64,000 nt of DNA from Sodalis glossinidius str. 'morsitans' (GTDB lineage: Bacteria > Pseudomonadota > Gammaproteobacteria > Enterobacterales > Enterobacteriaceae). Below are positions 28,525-38,656 of this stretch, piece by piece (the first letter of the stretch is position 1; each line of letters opens with the position of its first letter). The position numbers and the translations under genes are program-made. The DNA is taken from positions 868,001-932,000 of the forward strand of contig NC_007712.1 of assembly GCF_000010085.1 (NCBI RefSeq). The letters are read 5' to 3'. The notes below the pieces were generated by a model, which made no database searches, had not been told where the DNA came from, and saw only the letters and a list, made by a program, of their open reading frames with translations.

Positions 28525-29826
28525 ATGTCCAAAATTGTAAAAGTCATTGGCCGTGAAATCATCGACTCTCGCGGGAATCCGACCGTAGAAGCAGAAGTAC
28601 ATCTGGAGGGTGGTTTCGTTGGTCTGGCTGCCGCGCCGTCGGGCGCCTCAACCGGCTCGCGCGAAGCGCTGGAGCTGCGTGACGGCGACAAATCCCGTTT
28701 TCTGGGCAAAGGCGTCACCAAAGCGGTTGACGCGGTGAACGGTCCTATCGCTCAGGCCCTGACCTGTAAAGACGCCAAAGATCAGGCCGCGCTGGATAAA
28801 ACCATGATCGACCTGGACGGCACTGAAAACAAATCCAAATTCGGAGCCAACGCCATTCTGGCAGTGTCCCTGGCCGCCGCCAAAGCGGCCTCTGCCTCCA
28901 AAGGCATGCCGCTGTATGAGCATATTGCGGAGCTGAACGGTACGGCGGGTAAATTCTCCATGCCCCTGCCGATGATGAACATCATCAACGGCGGTGAACA
29001 CGCCGACAACAACGTCGACATTCAGGAATTCATGATCCAGCCGGTCGGCGCGAAAAGCATCAAAGAAGCGGTCCGTATGGGTTCCGAAGTATTCCATAAC
29101 CTTGCGAAAGTGCTGAAAAGCAAAGGCATGAACACTGCCGTGGGCGATGAGGGCGGCTATGCGCCGAACTTGGAATCCAATGCCGCGGCGCTGGCCGCTA
29201 TCAAGGAAGCGGTCGAGAAAGCCGGTTATATGCTGGGTAAAGACATCACCCTGGCTATGGACTGCGCGGCCTCTGAATTCTTTGGAGAAGCCACCGGTAA
29301 CTACAACCTGAAAGGCGAAGGCAAGACCTTCACCTCCCAGGAATTCACCCATTACCTGGAAGATCTGACCAAACAGTATCCGATCGTGTCCATTGAAGAT
29401 GGCCTGAACGAATCTGACTGGGACGGTTTCGCTTACCAGACCAAAGTACTGGGCGACAAAATCCAGTTGGTGGGCGACGATCTGTTCGTCACCAATACCA
29501 AGATCCTGAAAGAAGGTATCGAGAAAGGCATTGCCAACTCAATCCTCATAAAATTCAACCAGATCGGTTCGCTGACCGAAACGCTGGCGGCTATCAAGAT
29601 GGCTAAAGATGCGGGCTATACCACCATCATTTCCCACCGCTCCGGCGAAACCGAAGACGCTACCATCGCCGACCTGGCGGTAGGCACCGCGGCTGGCCAG
29701 ATTAAGACCGGTTCCATGAGCCGTTCCGATCGCGTGGCGAAATACAACCAGCTGATTCGTATCGAAGAAGCGCTGGGCGACCGCGCGCCGTTCAACGGTC
29801 TGCGTGAAGTGAAAGGCCAGGCGTAA
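28525..29826 (+). CDS. eno: Enolase
   Basis: Enolase interconverts 2-phosphoglycerate and phosphoenolpyruvate and is also a structural component of the RNA degradosome. The 433 residues include SGASTGSREALELRDGD, GANAILAVSLAAAKA, the metal-binding and catalytic region (MDCAASEFF, VSIEDGLNESDWDG, LVGDDLFVTN), the catalytic Lys segment ILIKFNQIGSLTETL and the signature SHRSGETEDATIADLAVG. Codon use is strongly optimised, as in highly expressed genes. An efficient terminator follows. Confidence 0.99.
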   Translation: MSKIVKVIGREIIDSRGNPTVEAEVHLEGGFVGLAAAPSGASTGSREALELRDGDKSRFLGKGVTKAVDAVNGPIAQALTCKDAKDQAALDKTMIDLDGTENKSKFGANAILAVSLAAAKAASASKGMPLYEHIAELNGTAGKFSMPLPMMNIINGGEHADNNVDIQEFMIQPVGAKSIKEAVRMGSEVFHNLAKVLKSKGMNTAVGDEGGYAPNLESNAAALAAIKEAVEKAGYMLGKDITLAMDCAASEFFGEATGNYNLKGEGKTFTSQEFTHYLEDLTKQYPIVSIEDGLNESDWDGFAYQTKVLGDKIQLVGDDLFVTNTKILKEGIEKGIANSILIKFNQIGSLTETLAAIKMAKDAGYTTIISHRSGETEDATIADLAVGTAAGQIKTGSMSRSDRVAKYNQLIRIEEALGDRAPFNGLREVKGQA

Positions 29827-29888
29827 CGCTGGCACTCAGTCCTGCTCTGCGGCCCTTGGGCCCCTGAGCAGCGTCTGAAAGCAGTCAG

Positions 29889-29911
29889 GCCCGCTTCGGC
29901 GGGCTTTTTTT
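29889..29911 (+). terminator. Rho-independent terminator after eno
   Basis: GCCCGC-TTCG-GCGGGC hairpin with a stable UUCG-type tetraloop followed by seven T residues. Confidence 0.92.
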
Positions 29912-30002
29912 ATCCATCGCTGCGGCCCATGCCTAAACCGGCTGGCGATTTCCGGCGGGTAGACAATACAGTCTTATCCGCAGCCGTCATTATGAGAAAG
30001 CT

Positions 30003-30674
30003 ATGCAGTACCCGCTTAATGAAATTTTTCAGACACTCCAGGGCGAAGGCTATTTTACCGGCGTACCGGCGATATTTATCCGCTTGCAAGGTTGCCCGGT
30101 GGGCTGTAGTTGGTGCGATACCAAACACACCTGGCAACAGGACGAGGCCGAGAGGGTGACGGCGGGGGAGATCCCGTTAAAAACCGCCGACAGCAGCCGC
30201 TGGGCCAGCATAACGGCAGAAGAGATCATCGCGCTGATGGTAAAGCAAGGCTGGACCGCCCGCCACGTGGTGATAACCGGCGGCGAGCCTTGCCTGCATG
30301 ATCTGATGCCGCTGACTCATACGCTGGAGCAGCAGGGGTTTAGCTGCCAGATTGAAACCAGCGGAACCCAGGAGATACATTGCACGCCGCAAACCTGGGT
30401 GACGGTATCGCCGAAGATCAACATGCGGGGCGGGCTGCCGGTACTGGCGCAGGCGCTGGGCCGCAGCGATGAAATCAAGCACCCGGCGGCGCGACAGAGC
30501 GATATTGACGAGCTGGACGCGCTATTGGCGACCCTGCACGATACCAAGCAGCGGGTAATCGCGCTGCAGCCCATCAGCCAGAAAGAGGCGGCCACCCGCT
30601 TGTGTATCGAAACCTGTATCGCCCGCAATTGGCGCTTGTCGATGCAAACTCACAAATATCTCAATATCTCCTGA
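30003..30674 (+). CDS. queE: 7-carboxy-7-deazaguanine synthase QueE
   Basis: QueE is a radical-SAM enzyme that makes the 7-deazaguanine core from 6-carboxytetrahydropterin on the way to queuosine. Its 223 residues equal the E. coli length. The cluster motif is CPVGCSWCDTKH (Cys31, Cys35, Cys38), and the SAM/substrate loops VVITGGEPCLHD and QIETSGTQEI are present. It lies close to queD, which makes its substrate, but on the opposite strand. Intact. Confidence 0.97.
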   Translation: MQYPLNEIFQTLQGEGYFTGVPAIFIRLQGCPVGCSWCDTKHTWQQDEAERVTAGEIPLKTADSSRWASITAEEIIALMVKQGWTARHVVITGGEPCLHDLMPLTHTLEQQGFSCQIETSGTQEIHCTPQTWVTVSPKINMRGGLPVLAQALGRSDEIKHPAARQSDIDELDALLATLHDTKQRVIALQPISQKEAATRLCIETCIARNWRLSMQTHKYLNIS

Positions 30675-30835
30675 TAGCTGCCCGCCACGTCATTTATCCG
30701 GTCAGACGCTTAGGGTGTAACAGCGCGCGCGTAGCTAAAATCTGGACCCTATACCGTCCCAACCCTCTCCGCTTCGCAGAAATGCCCGCAGACGTCCGGC
30801 GTGATGGACGTGGCGGGTGGCTGACGTAGCGCGCG

Positions 30836-31198
30836 CTATTGGCCGCGGTAAACGCAACCCGCGGTGCAGGTTTCTTTCAGGGTAACGGCGCTCAGCAGCG
30901 GCAACTGCGGTTTGAGCTGTTGCCAAATCCATTGCGCCAGCACTTCGCTGGTGGGATTTTCCAAGCCGGGGATTTCATTAATATAATAGTGGTCCAATCG
31001 ATCTAGGATCGGCTGGAAGGCGGCTTTCAATTCGGCGAAATCCATGATCCAGCCGGTATGGGGATCCACTTCGCCGGTTACTTCCAGGCGTACCAGGAAA
31101 GAGTGGCCATGCAGCCGGCCACACTTGTGCCCCGCGGGGACATGCGGCAAACGGTGGGCGGATTCAAAGGTAAAATCTTTATATAACGTGGTAATCAC
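30836..31198 (-). CDS. queD: 6-carboxy-5,6,7,8-tetrahydropterin synthase QueD
   Basis: QueD converts dihydroneopterin triphosphate to 6-carboxytetrahydropterin, the second step of preQ0/queuosine synthesis. Of 120 residues, the zinc ligands are His15 (FESAHRLPHV) and His30 and His32 (GRLHGHSF); the catalytic Cys26 lies in GHKCGR, and LDHYYIN and LKETCTAGCVYRG are conserved. It is convergent with queE; an inverted repeat at 30784-30817 lies between them but has no T-run. Intact. Confidence 0.97.
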   Translation of the reverse strand: MITTLYKDFTFESAHRLPHVPAGHKCGRLHGHSFLVRLEVTGEVDPHTGWIMDFAELKAAFQPILDRLDHYYINEIPGLENPTSEVLAQWIWQQLKPQLPLLSAVTLKETCTAGCVYRGQ

Positions 31199-31541
31199 TG
31201 TCGCTTCTCTTCAACTACATTAACTGCATGATAACGGTTAGCGCGCTATGATGCCATGTCTGGCGCCGCCGGCAACCCCGGGTGCGAAAAATGCGGTTAA
31301 CCTGGTGGCCAGCCCGCATCGATCGCGCCGGCGCCTTCACAGTGTAAAGTGTACGCGCATTCGGCGGACCTGTTCTATCGATAATTCCGGTAAGTTTAAG
31401 CTTATTTATACCTTATGATGTTTAGTTATTTATTATTCACATCGCATCCTTTATTGTGGACCGGCGAGTGATTAACATTACAAACTCTAATGATCTTTAT
31501 GGCCCGGCCCGGCGTGCCGGCACAAGGAACTGCCTACCCCC
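31199..31541 (+). promoter_or_regulatory. Divergent queD/cysJ intergenic region, likely CysB-controlled
   Basis: These 343 bases separate divergent queD and cysJIH. The section at 31385-31500 is very AT-rich (for example TTAGTTATTTATTATTCAC at 31421-31439), unlike the GC-rich surroundings, which is typical of CysB-bound cys promoters. The assignment rests on position and composition; no precise operator was identified. Confidence 0.4.
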
Positions 31542-33353
31542 ATGACGAAACAGGCCCCCCCTACGACAGTGCTGCCGCTAAGCGAGGAGCAGCTGGATCG
31601 CTTACAGACAGCGACTGGTGATTTATCTCCCCTGCAGCTGGCTTGGATTTCGGGTTATTTCTGGGGGCGGGTGGCGGAAGGGAAGCCCGCCGTGCCGCCG
31701 CCGTCGCAAAGTGCCGCCGCAGCGGCACCCATTACGCTAATTAGCGCCTCCCAGACCGGTAACGCACGCCGGTTGGCGGAGCAACTGCGCGATGATCTTA
31801 TCGCCGCCCGGCTTGATGTGGTGCTGATTAACGCGGGTGACTACAAATTCAAGCAGATCGCGCAGGAAAAATTGCTGCTGATAATCACCTCCACTCAAGG
31901 GGAGGGCGATCCGCCGGAAGAGGCAGTCGCATTATATAAGTATTTATTTTCCAAGAAAGCGCCCGCACTACCGTCGACGCAATTCGCAGTCTTCGGCCTC
32001 GGCGACAGCTCTTATGAGCATTTTGCCAAAACCGGCAAAGATTTCGACAGCCGGCTCGCGGAGCTTGGGGCGCAGCGCCTGCATGACCGCGTGGATGCCG
32101 ATGTGGATTATCAGGCGCAGGCCGAGACCTGGCGTGCCGCCATCGTTGAACAGCTGAAGTCCCGGGTAGCCGTCGCCAGCCCGGCGCAGCAGCAGCTGGC
32201 GGCCAGCGGTAACGTTAACGAGGTGGATTCCAGTCCTTACACCAAAGAGGCGCCGCTCACCGCGCATTTGGCGCTGAGCCAGAAGATCACCAGCCGTCAG
32301 TCGCTCAAAGATGTGCGCCATTTGGAGATCGATCTGACCGATTCTGGCCTGCGTTATCAGCCTGGCGACGCGCTGGGGGTATGGTATGAAAACGATCCGG
32401 CGCTTATCTGTGAACTGCTGGCGCTTTTGTGGCTCAAGGGTAAGGGTGATGAGCCGGTCCCGGTGGCCGGGCAGACGCTGCCCCTTGCTGAGGCGTTGCA
32501 AAAGCATTACGAGTTGACGCAAAACACCCCGGCCATTGTGGCAGGCTATGCCGCCTTCGCCCGGGACGAGGCGTTGTTGGCCGTGGTGGCGGATAAAGCG
32601 CAATTACAACAGTTCGCGCTTGCGACGCCGATTGTCGACATGGTGCGCCGCGCGCCCATCGAGCTGAGCGCCGAACAGTTGCTGTCGCTGCTGCGGCCGC
32701 TGACGCCGCGTTTGTATTCCATCGCGTCGTCGCAGGCGGAAGTCGGCGAGGAAGTGCATATCACGGTCGGCGTGGTGCGTTACGAGATCGATGGCCGGCC
32801 GCGTACCGGCGGCGCCAGCGGCTATCTGGCCGATCGGTTGGGAGAAGATGATGAATTGCGGGTGTTTATCGAGCATAACGATAATTTCCGCTTGCCGGGC
32901 GATCCCAATACACCGGTCATCATGATAGGGCCGGGCACCGGGATTGCGCCTTTCCGCGCTTTTTTGCAGCAGCGCGAAGCCGACGGCGCCCCGGGCCAGA
33001 ACTGGCTGTTTTTCGGTAATCCCCATTTCACCGATGATTTTCTTTATCAGGTGGAATGGCAGCGTTATGTCAAAGAGAGGCTTCTGACCAAAATCAGTCT
33101 CGCCTGGTCGCGGGATCAGGCGGAAAAGATCTATGTGCAGGATAGAGTGCGCGAGCAGGGCGCCGAAGTGTGGCGCTGGATCCAGCAGGGTGCGCATATT
33201 TATGTCTGCGGCGACGCCAATCGTATGGCCCGTGATGTCGAGCAGGCGCTGGTGGCGGTGGTGGCCGAGTATGGCTGCATGGACCCTGAGCAGGCGGACG
33301 AATATTTGAGTGAGCTGCGCATTGAGCGCCGTTATCAGCGGGATGTCTATTGA
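31542..33353 (+). CDS. cysJ: Sulfite reductase [NADPH] flavoprotein alpha subunit
   Basis: CysJ passes electrons from NADPH through FAD and FMN to CysI for the six-electron reduction of sulfite to sulfide. The 603 residues comprise an N-terminal flavodoxin-like FMN domain ([38 protein letters not shown]) and a ferredoxin-NADP reductase-like module with FAD binding ([23 protein letters not shown]) and NADPH binding ([31 protein letters not shown]), ending RDVY. TGA overlaps the cysI ATG by one base, so translation is probably coupled. Confidence 0.98.
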
Positions 33354-35053
33354 TGAGCGAACAACAACCGAAAGCCAAATTTTCCGACAATGAGCGGTTA
33401 AAAGGCGAAAGCCGTTTTCTGCGTGGCACCATCGCGCAAGATTTGCAGGACGGGCTGACCGGCGGCTTCAATGGCGATAACTTTCAGCTGATCCGCTTTC
33501 ACGGTATGTACCAGCAAGACGATCGCGATCTGCGCGCTGAGCGCGCCGAGGAGAAGCTGGAGCCGTTGATTAACATGATGCTGCGCTGCCGCCTGCCGGG
33601 CGGTGTGATTACACCGCAACAATGGCTGGGCATCGACGCGTTCGCCGCCGAGCAGACCCTTTACGGCAGTATCCGTCTGACTACCCGGCAAACCTTCCAG
33701 TTTCACGGCGTACTGAAGCCGAAGCTGAAAGGGATGCATCAATTGTTGCACTGTTTGGGGCTGGACTCTATCGCCACCGCCGGCGACGTCAACCGCAATG
33801 TCCTGTGCACCTCCAATCCGGTGGAATCGGTGCTGCACCGACAGGCCTGGGAATGGGCGAAAAAAATCTCCGAACATCTGCTGCCGAAAACCCGCGCCTA
33901 TGCGGAAATCTGGCTGGACGGCGAAAAGACCGAAACCACCGATCAAGAGCCGATCCTGGGGCCGACCTATTTGCCGCGTAAATTTAAAACCACGGTGGTG
34001 GTGCCGCCGCTCAATGACGTGGATCTGCATGCCAACGATCTCAATTTTGTTGCCATCAGCGATAACGGCCAATTGGTCGGGTTTAACGTGCTGGTGGGCG
34101 GCGGCCTGGCGATGACCCACGGCGATAAGAGCACCTATCCGCGCAAGGCCAGCGAATTCGGTTTCATCGCTTTGGACGACACGCTGAAAATCGCTGAAGC
34201 GGTGGTCACCACGCAGCGTGATTGGGGTAACCGCTCCAACCGCAAGAACGCCAAGACCAAGTACACCCTGGAGAGCGAAGGCGTCGGCGCGTTTCGGGAA
34301 GAGGTGGAGGTGCGCGCGGGGGTGCAGTTTGCCCCTATCCGGCCCTACGCCTTTACCGAGCGCGGCGATCGCTTCGGCTGGGTTAAGGGGATCGATAACC
34401 AATGGCACCTAACGCTGTTTATCGAAAACGGCCGCATCCTCGATTATCCGGATCGCACGCTGAAAACCGGCCTGGCGGAAATTGCCCGCAGGCACAAAGG
34501 AGACTTCCGCCTGACCGCCAATCAGAACCTGATTATTGCCGGCGTCGATAAGAAGGACAAAGCGGCTATTGAGGCGCTGGCGCGTCGGCACGGGCTGATT
34601 AACGATGATGCCACCCCCCAACGCAAAGCGTCCATGGCCTGCGTGGCGTTTCCCACCTGTCCGCTGGCGATGGCTGAAGCGGAACGTTTCCTGCCGCAGT
34701 TTGTCAGCAATGTGGAAACCATCATGTCGGGACATGGGCTGGCGGAGGACGAGATTATCCTGCGCGTGACCGGCTGCTCTAACGGGTGCGGCCGCGCGAT
34801 GCTGGCGGAAATCGGGCTGGTGGGTAAAGCCATCGGCCGCTATAACTTGTACTTGGGCGGCGATCGCATCGGTACCCGGATACCGCGCATATACCGGGAA
34901 AATATCACCGAAGACGAAATTCTGAGCATCATCGATGACACCGCGGGCCGCTGGGCGCGTGAGCGTCAGCCGCAGGAGTCCTACGGCGATTATCTGGTGC
35001 GGGCCGGGATAGTGCGCCCGGTGGTTGATTCGGCGCGCGACTTTTACGATTAA
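33353..35053 (+). CDS. cysI: Sulfite reductase [NADPH] hemoprotein beta subunit
   Basis: CysI carries siroheme coupled to a 4Fe-4S cluster and reduces sulfite to sulfide. Its 566 residues keep the siroheme/anion-binding arginines and lysines ([24 protein letters not shown]) and all four cluster cysteines, two in [18 protein letters not shown] and two in [15 protein letters not shown]. The family consensus around the proximal pair is TGCPNGCGR; here Pro is Ser (TCT). ATG 33353 overlaps the cysJ stop; the TTG just upstream is not needed. The siroheme cofactor would come from cysG farther along the same block. Confidence 0.97.
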
Positions 35054-35067
35054 GCTGAGAGAATGGC

Positions 35068-35802
35068 ATGAGCGATTGGGATCTCGGCGAATTGAATGCG
35101 CTGGAAAAAGCGCAGCAGACGGCGGCGCTGGCGGCGGTGAACCAGCAGTTGGAAAGTCAGACGGCTGAACAGCGGGTCGCCTGGGCGCTGGAACATTTGC
35201 CGGAGCAGGCGGTGCTGTCATCGAGCTTTGGCATTCAGGCCGCGGTCAGCCTGCGTTTGGTGACGCGCCAGCGTCCAGATATTCCGGTTATTCTGACCGA
35301 CACCGGGTATCTGTTCCCGGAGACCTATCGCTTTATCGATGAGCTGACAGAGACGCTGGGGCTGAACCTGCAAATCTTTCGCGCCACGACCTCGCCGGCC
35401 TGGCAAGAAGCGCGCTACGGCAAACTGTGGGAGCAGGGCGTTGAGGGGATCGAACGCTATAACCAGCTCAACAAGGTGGAGCCGATGAATCGCGCGCTGG
35501 CGACTCTGGGCGCGGGGACCTGGTTTGCGGGTCTGCGGCGCGAGCAGTCCGGCAGCCGCGCCCACCTGCCGGTGCTGGCGATTCAGCGCGGCGTCTTCAA
35601 GCTGCTGCCCATTATCGACTGGGATAATCGGCAGGTATACCAATACCTTACCCGTCACGGCCTCAGCTATCATCCCTTGTGGGAACAGGGTTACCTGTCT
35701 GTGGGTGACACTCACACGACGCGCAAGTGTGAGCCCGGCATGAGCGAAGAAGAGACGCGCTTCTTCGGGTTGAAACGCGAATGCGGGTTGCATGAAGGCT
35801 AA
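35068..35802 (+). CDS. cysH: Phosphoadenosine phosphosulfate reductase
   Basis: CysH reduces PAPS to sulfite with thioredoxin or glutaredoxin. The 244 residues equal E. coli CysH. The PAPS-binding fold shows VLSSSFGIQAAVSL, TDTGYLFPETYRFID and WFAGLRREQSGSRAHLPVL; the catalytic Cys is in the C-terminal KRECGLHEG. The two Cys pairs of plant-type APS reductases are absent, which supports PAPS as substrate and fits the presence of cysC. It lies 14 bases after cysI. Confidence 0.98.
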   Translation: MSDWDLGELNALEKAQQTAALAAVNQQLESQTAEQRVAWALEHLPEQAVLSSSFGIQAAVSLRLVTRQRPDIPVILTDTGYLFPETYRFIDELTETLGLNLQIFRATTSPAWQEARYGKLWEQGVEGIERYNQLNKVEPMNRALATLGAGTWFAGLRREQSGSRAHLPVLAIQRGVFKLLPIIDWDNRQVYQYLTRHGLSYHPLWEQGYLSVGDTHTTRKCEPGMSEEETRFFGLKRECGLHEG

Positions 35803-35945
35803 GATTCTGCCCCGTTGGGGGGAGAGGGAAAAGCCCGGGGCGGATGCCCCTTGAGTGCAGTTGTGGGCGCCGGAGGGCGCTATTTTGGATTTACCTCAGT
35901 CGGGACGGTCCTCTAAGCTCCGTCCGCGGCGGAGCGGGGGCTTGT

Positions 35946-37009
35946 TCAGGTTTGCGTGCTGGCGCGGTTCGTTTTCGCCGTGGCCTTCACCTGGGCGCCG
36001 GTGGGTTCGCGCAGTAACGGCCGCAGCAGGATCAGACCATCGCGGGTACGCCGTGCCAGTTGACCATGCAGGTGGCGGTCCAGCCACAATAGGTTATCCT
36101 GCTGGCTCTGGTAACACACCGTGCCCTGCGGGATGTAGGCGCTGACTTTCCGTTGCAGGCAACTGTCGCCGGCAACGCCGGAAGTGATATCCAGCACCGG
36201 TAGCTCGGCGCGGGCGAACGGCAGCAATGGTGACGGGCACGCCAGCCCGCGCGAAGTTACTGATGGATCAGCAGCGGTATGCTGGCGCGGCGGGCCTGCG
36301 CGCGCAGGGCGTTAATTTGCGGCAATAGCGCGTTCGCGCCTGCCAGCAGCTGATAATCGACGCGCAGCTTTTCGCAGGCGATGAGCTGCTGTAGATCCAC
36401 CACCAGCCGCGTTTGCTGTTTCTCCGGCGGCGACACGCGATCAAGGTAGTCCTGGCTGCCTGCCAAATCGGGCGTGACGGCGCTCAACGCCACGAAACGC
36501 ACGCCGGAGCGCAGCGGCAGGCGTCCCAGATCGCGCGCCAGCGCCAGCATGATACCGATCCCGGCGGCATTGTCGTCCACCCCCTGCAGCGTCAACCCCC
36601 CGAGGTTGTGGTTCAGATCGCGATCGTTGCGCGGCAGGTAGGTGTCGAGGTGGGCGATAACCAGAATCTCCCCTTGCCCGGCCAGGCCGGCTTTGGCGGC
36701 GATAGTAGAACTGGCGGTAATGCGCTGCCAGTCCACTCGTTCGCCCGGCGCGCCATAGCGATAGCGGGTATTGAAAGCGCGCAGATAGCTCTGATAGCCC
36801 AGCGCGCGAAATTGTTGCTGCAGGTGCTCGGCGGCCAGCAGCTCCGTAGGACTGCCCGCCATGCGCCCGGGAAAATAGGTGGCGATAGCGCGGGTTTGCT
36901 CTTGGGCGTAGCGTTCGGGAGAGAGAGGAGAAGCGGCCTGGGCGGCCTGCGTCAGTCCAGCGCTTACGAACAGCCAGAGCGCAATACGCAGGCAAGCGGG
37001 GTAACGCAT
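35946..37009 (-). pseudogene. iap: Alkaline phosphatase isozyme conversion aminopeptidase (Iap), broken
   Basis: Iap is a periplasmic M28 zinc aminopeptidase. From ATG 37009 a signal peptide (IALWLFVSAGLTQAAQA), TYFPGRMAGSPTELLAAEHL, ILVIAHLDTYLP (zinc His-x-Asp) and GVDDNAAGIGIMLALA are read. The catalytic Glu segment (E. coli SGEEEG) instead reads SAVTPDLAGS, so both acids are missing. A stop at 36257 follows LLIHQ, and the C-terminal part (ARAELPVLDITSG, LDRHLHGQLARRTRDGL) continues in other frames to 35946. E. coli iap lies in the same cysH-cysD interval. A frameshift plus loss of catalytic residues makes it a pseudogene. Confidence 0.82.
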
Positions 37010-37229
37010 AACGGAAAGTCCTTGTTTACCGGAATGGCCTCAATATTCGGCCGCGCAACTGTCGGCTATAGTATGGGGCGGCGACGGCGGCAAAACAATT
37101 CCGTTTCGCTGGAAAGTCAATGGTGTCGTTATTCCATAAAGGTAAATCAAATTCCAATTAAGAATTTCATATACCATAAATGGTCGACGTATAGTCATTA
37201 TATTACTAAACACGAACAGAAAGGTTGCT

Positions 37230-38645
37230 GTGGAATATTTACCGCTATTTGCCGATCTCAGGCGTCGTCCGGTACTGGTGGTTGGCGGTGGCGAGGTGGC
37301 CGCGCGCAAAATTCAACTGTTAATGCGCGCCGGTGCGCAAATCATAGTGGCGGCGCGGGCTTTATGCCCGGCGCTTGAGGAAATCCGCCAGGCCGGCGGT
37401 CTGTCCTGGCTAGGCGAATCGTTTGAACCGGCCATGCTGGACGACGTTTTCCTGGTGATCGCCGCCACCGATGATGCGGCGCTGAATGCCAGGGTCTCCC
37501 AGTGCGCCGAACAGCGCCATCTGCTGGCCAATGTGGTGGACGACCAGCCGTACTGCTCATTTATCTTTCCCTCAATTATCGATCGCGCCCCCATCGTAGT
37601 GGCCATCTCCTCCAGCGGTACGGCGCCGGTGCTCGCGCGCATCCTGCGCGAGAAACTGGAATCGATTCTTCCGACCTTTCTCGGCCCCATGGCTGCCATA
37701 GCGGGCGCCTGGCGCGGCCGGGTAAAGCAGCGGATCCGCAGCATGGCCGGCCGTCGCCGGTTCTGGGAGAAAGCGCTCAATGGCCGCTTTGCCAGTCTGA
37801 TGGCGCAGGGGCGGCTGGAACAGGCCGAACAGGCGCTGGAGCAGGCCCTGAACGCGGGCCCGGAACACGGGGGCGAGGTGGCGTTGGTCGGCGCCGGCCC
37901 CGGCGATAGCGGGCTATTGACGCTGCGCGGGCTGCAATTGATGCAGCAGGCGGATGTGGTGCTGTATGACTATCTGGTAAGCCCTGAAGTTCTCGAACTG
38001 GTGCGCCGCGATGCGGAGCGGATTTGCGCGGGCAAGCGCGTCGGCGAGCACTCGATGCCGCAGCAGGAGATCAATCGCCTGTTGGTGACGCTAGCGCAGC
38101 AGGGCAAAAAGGTGGTGCGGCTTAAAGGGGGAGATCCCTTTATTTTCGGCCGCGGCGGCGAAGAGCTGCAAGCCGTGGCGACGGCGGGCATACCCTTTCA
38201 GGTGGTGTCCGGCATCACCGCTGCCGCGGGCGCCACCGCCTATGCCGGCATTCCGTTGACCCATCGCGAACATGCCCAGAGCATTACTTTTATCACCGGG
38301 CATCTGCGTGACGGCGCCGATGCCCTGGATTGGCAGGCGCTGGCGCGTGGGCGCCAGACGCTGGCTATCTACATGGGGGTAGTCAAGGCGGCGGAAATCA
38401 GCAGCCAGCTGATTCGCCATGGCCGGTCGGCACAAACGCCGGTGGCGGTGATAAGCCGCGGGACCTGCAGCGACCAGTACGTGCAGACGGGCACGCTGGA
38501 GGCGCTGGATCAACTGGCGCAAAAGGCGCCCACCCCCGCATTGGTGGTGATTGGCGAAGTGGTCGCCCTTCATCATGAAATCAATTGGTTTGGTCAGCAA
38601 AACCTGGCGGCGCAAAAGCGCGCGTCGGTGGTTAATCTGGCATAA
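37230..38645 (+). CDS. cysG: Siroheme synthase CysG (uroporphyrinogen-III methyltransferase/dehydrogenase/ferrochelatase)
   Basis: CysG makes siroheme, the cofactor of CysI. Of 471 residues, the N-terminal CysG-A half has the NAD-binding VVGGGEVAARKIQLL, the FIFPSIIDRAPIVVAISSSG segment and ARILREKLES. The C-terminal CysG-B methyltransferase half has VGAGPGDSGLLTLRGLQL, RLKGGDPFIFGRGGEEL and PLTHREHAQSITFITGHL. The start is GTG at 37230, placed 5 bases after AGAAAGG; no closer ATG exists. In E. coli cysG lies with nirBDC, but here it sits directly upstream of cysDNC, joining cofactor supply to the sulfate pathway. Confidence 0.97.
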   Translation: MEYLPLFADLRRRPVLVVGGGEVAARKIQLLMRAGAQIIVAARALCPALEEIRQAGGLSWLGESFEPAMLDDVFLVIAATDDAALNARVSQCAEQRHLLANVVDDQPYCSFIFPSIIDRAPIVVAISSSGTAPVLARILREKLESILPTFLGPMAAIAGAWRGRVKQRIRSMAGRRRFWEKALNGRFASLMAQGRLEQAEQALEQALNAGPEHGGEVALVGAGPGDSGLLTLRGLQLMQQADVVLYDYLVSPEVLELVRRDAERICAGKRVGEHSMPQQEINRLLVTLAQQGKKVVRLKGGDPFIFGRGGEELQAVATAGIPFQVVSGITAAAGATAYAGIPLTHREHAQSITFITGHLRDGADALDWQALARGRQTLAIYMGVVKAAEISSQLIRHGRSAQTPVAVISRGTCSDQYVQTGTLEALDQLAQKAPTPALVVIGEVVALHHEINWFGQQNLAAQKRASVVNLA

Positions 38646-38656
38646 GGATGTCATTT

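Noticed and set aside
30784..30817. Inverted repeat between queE and queD as a rho-independent terminator
   Set aside because: The stem is plausible but there is no T-run on either strand, so it was not called.
33398..34408. 336-codon open frame antisense to cysI
   Set aside because: Shadow of the intact cysI frame.
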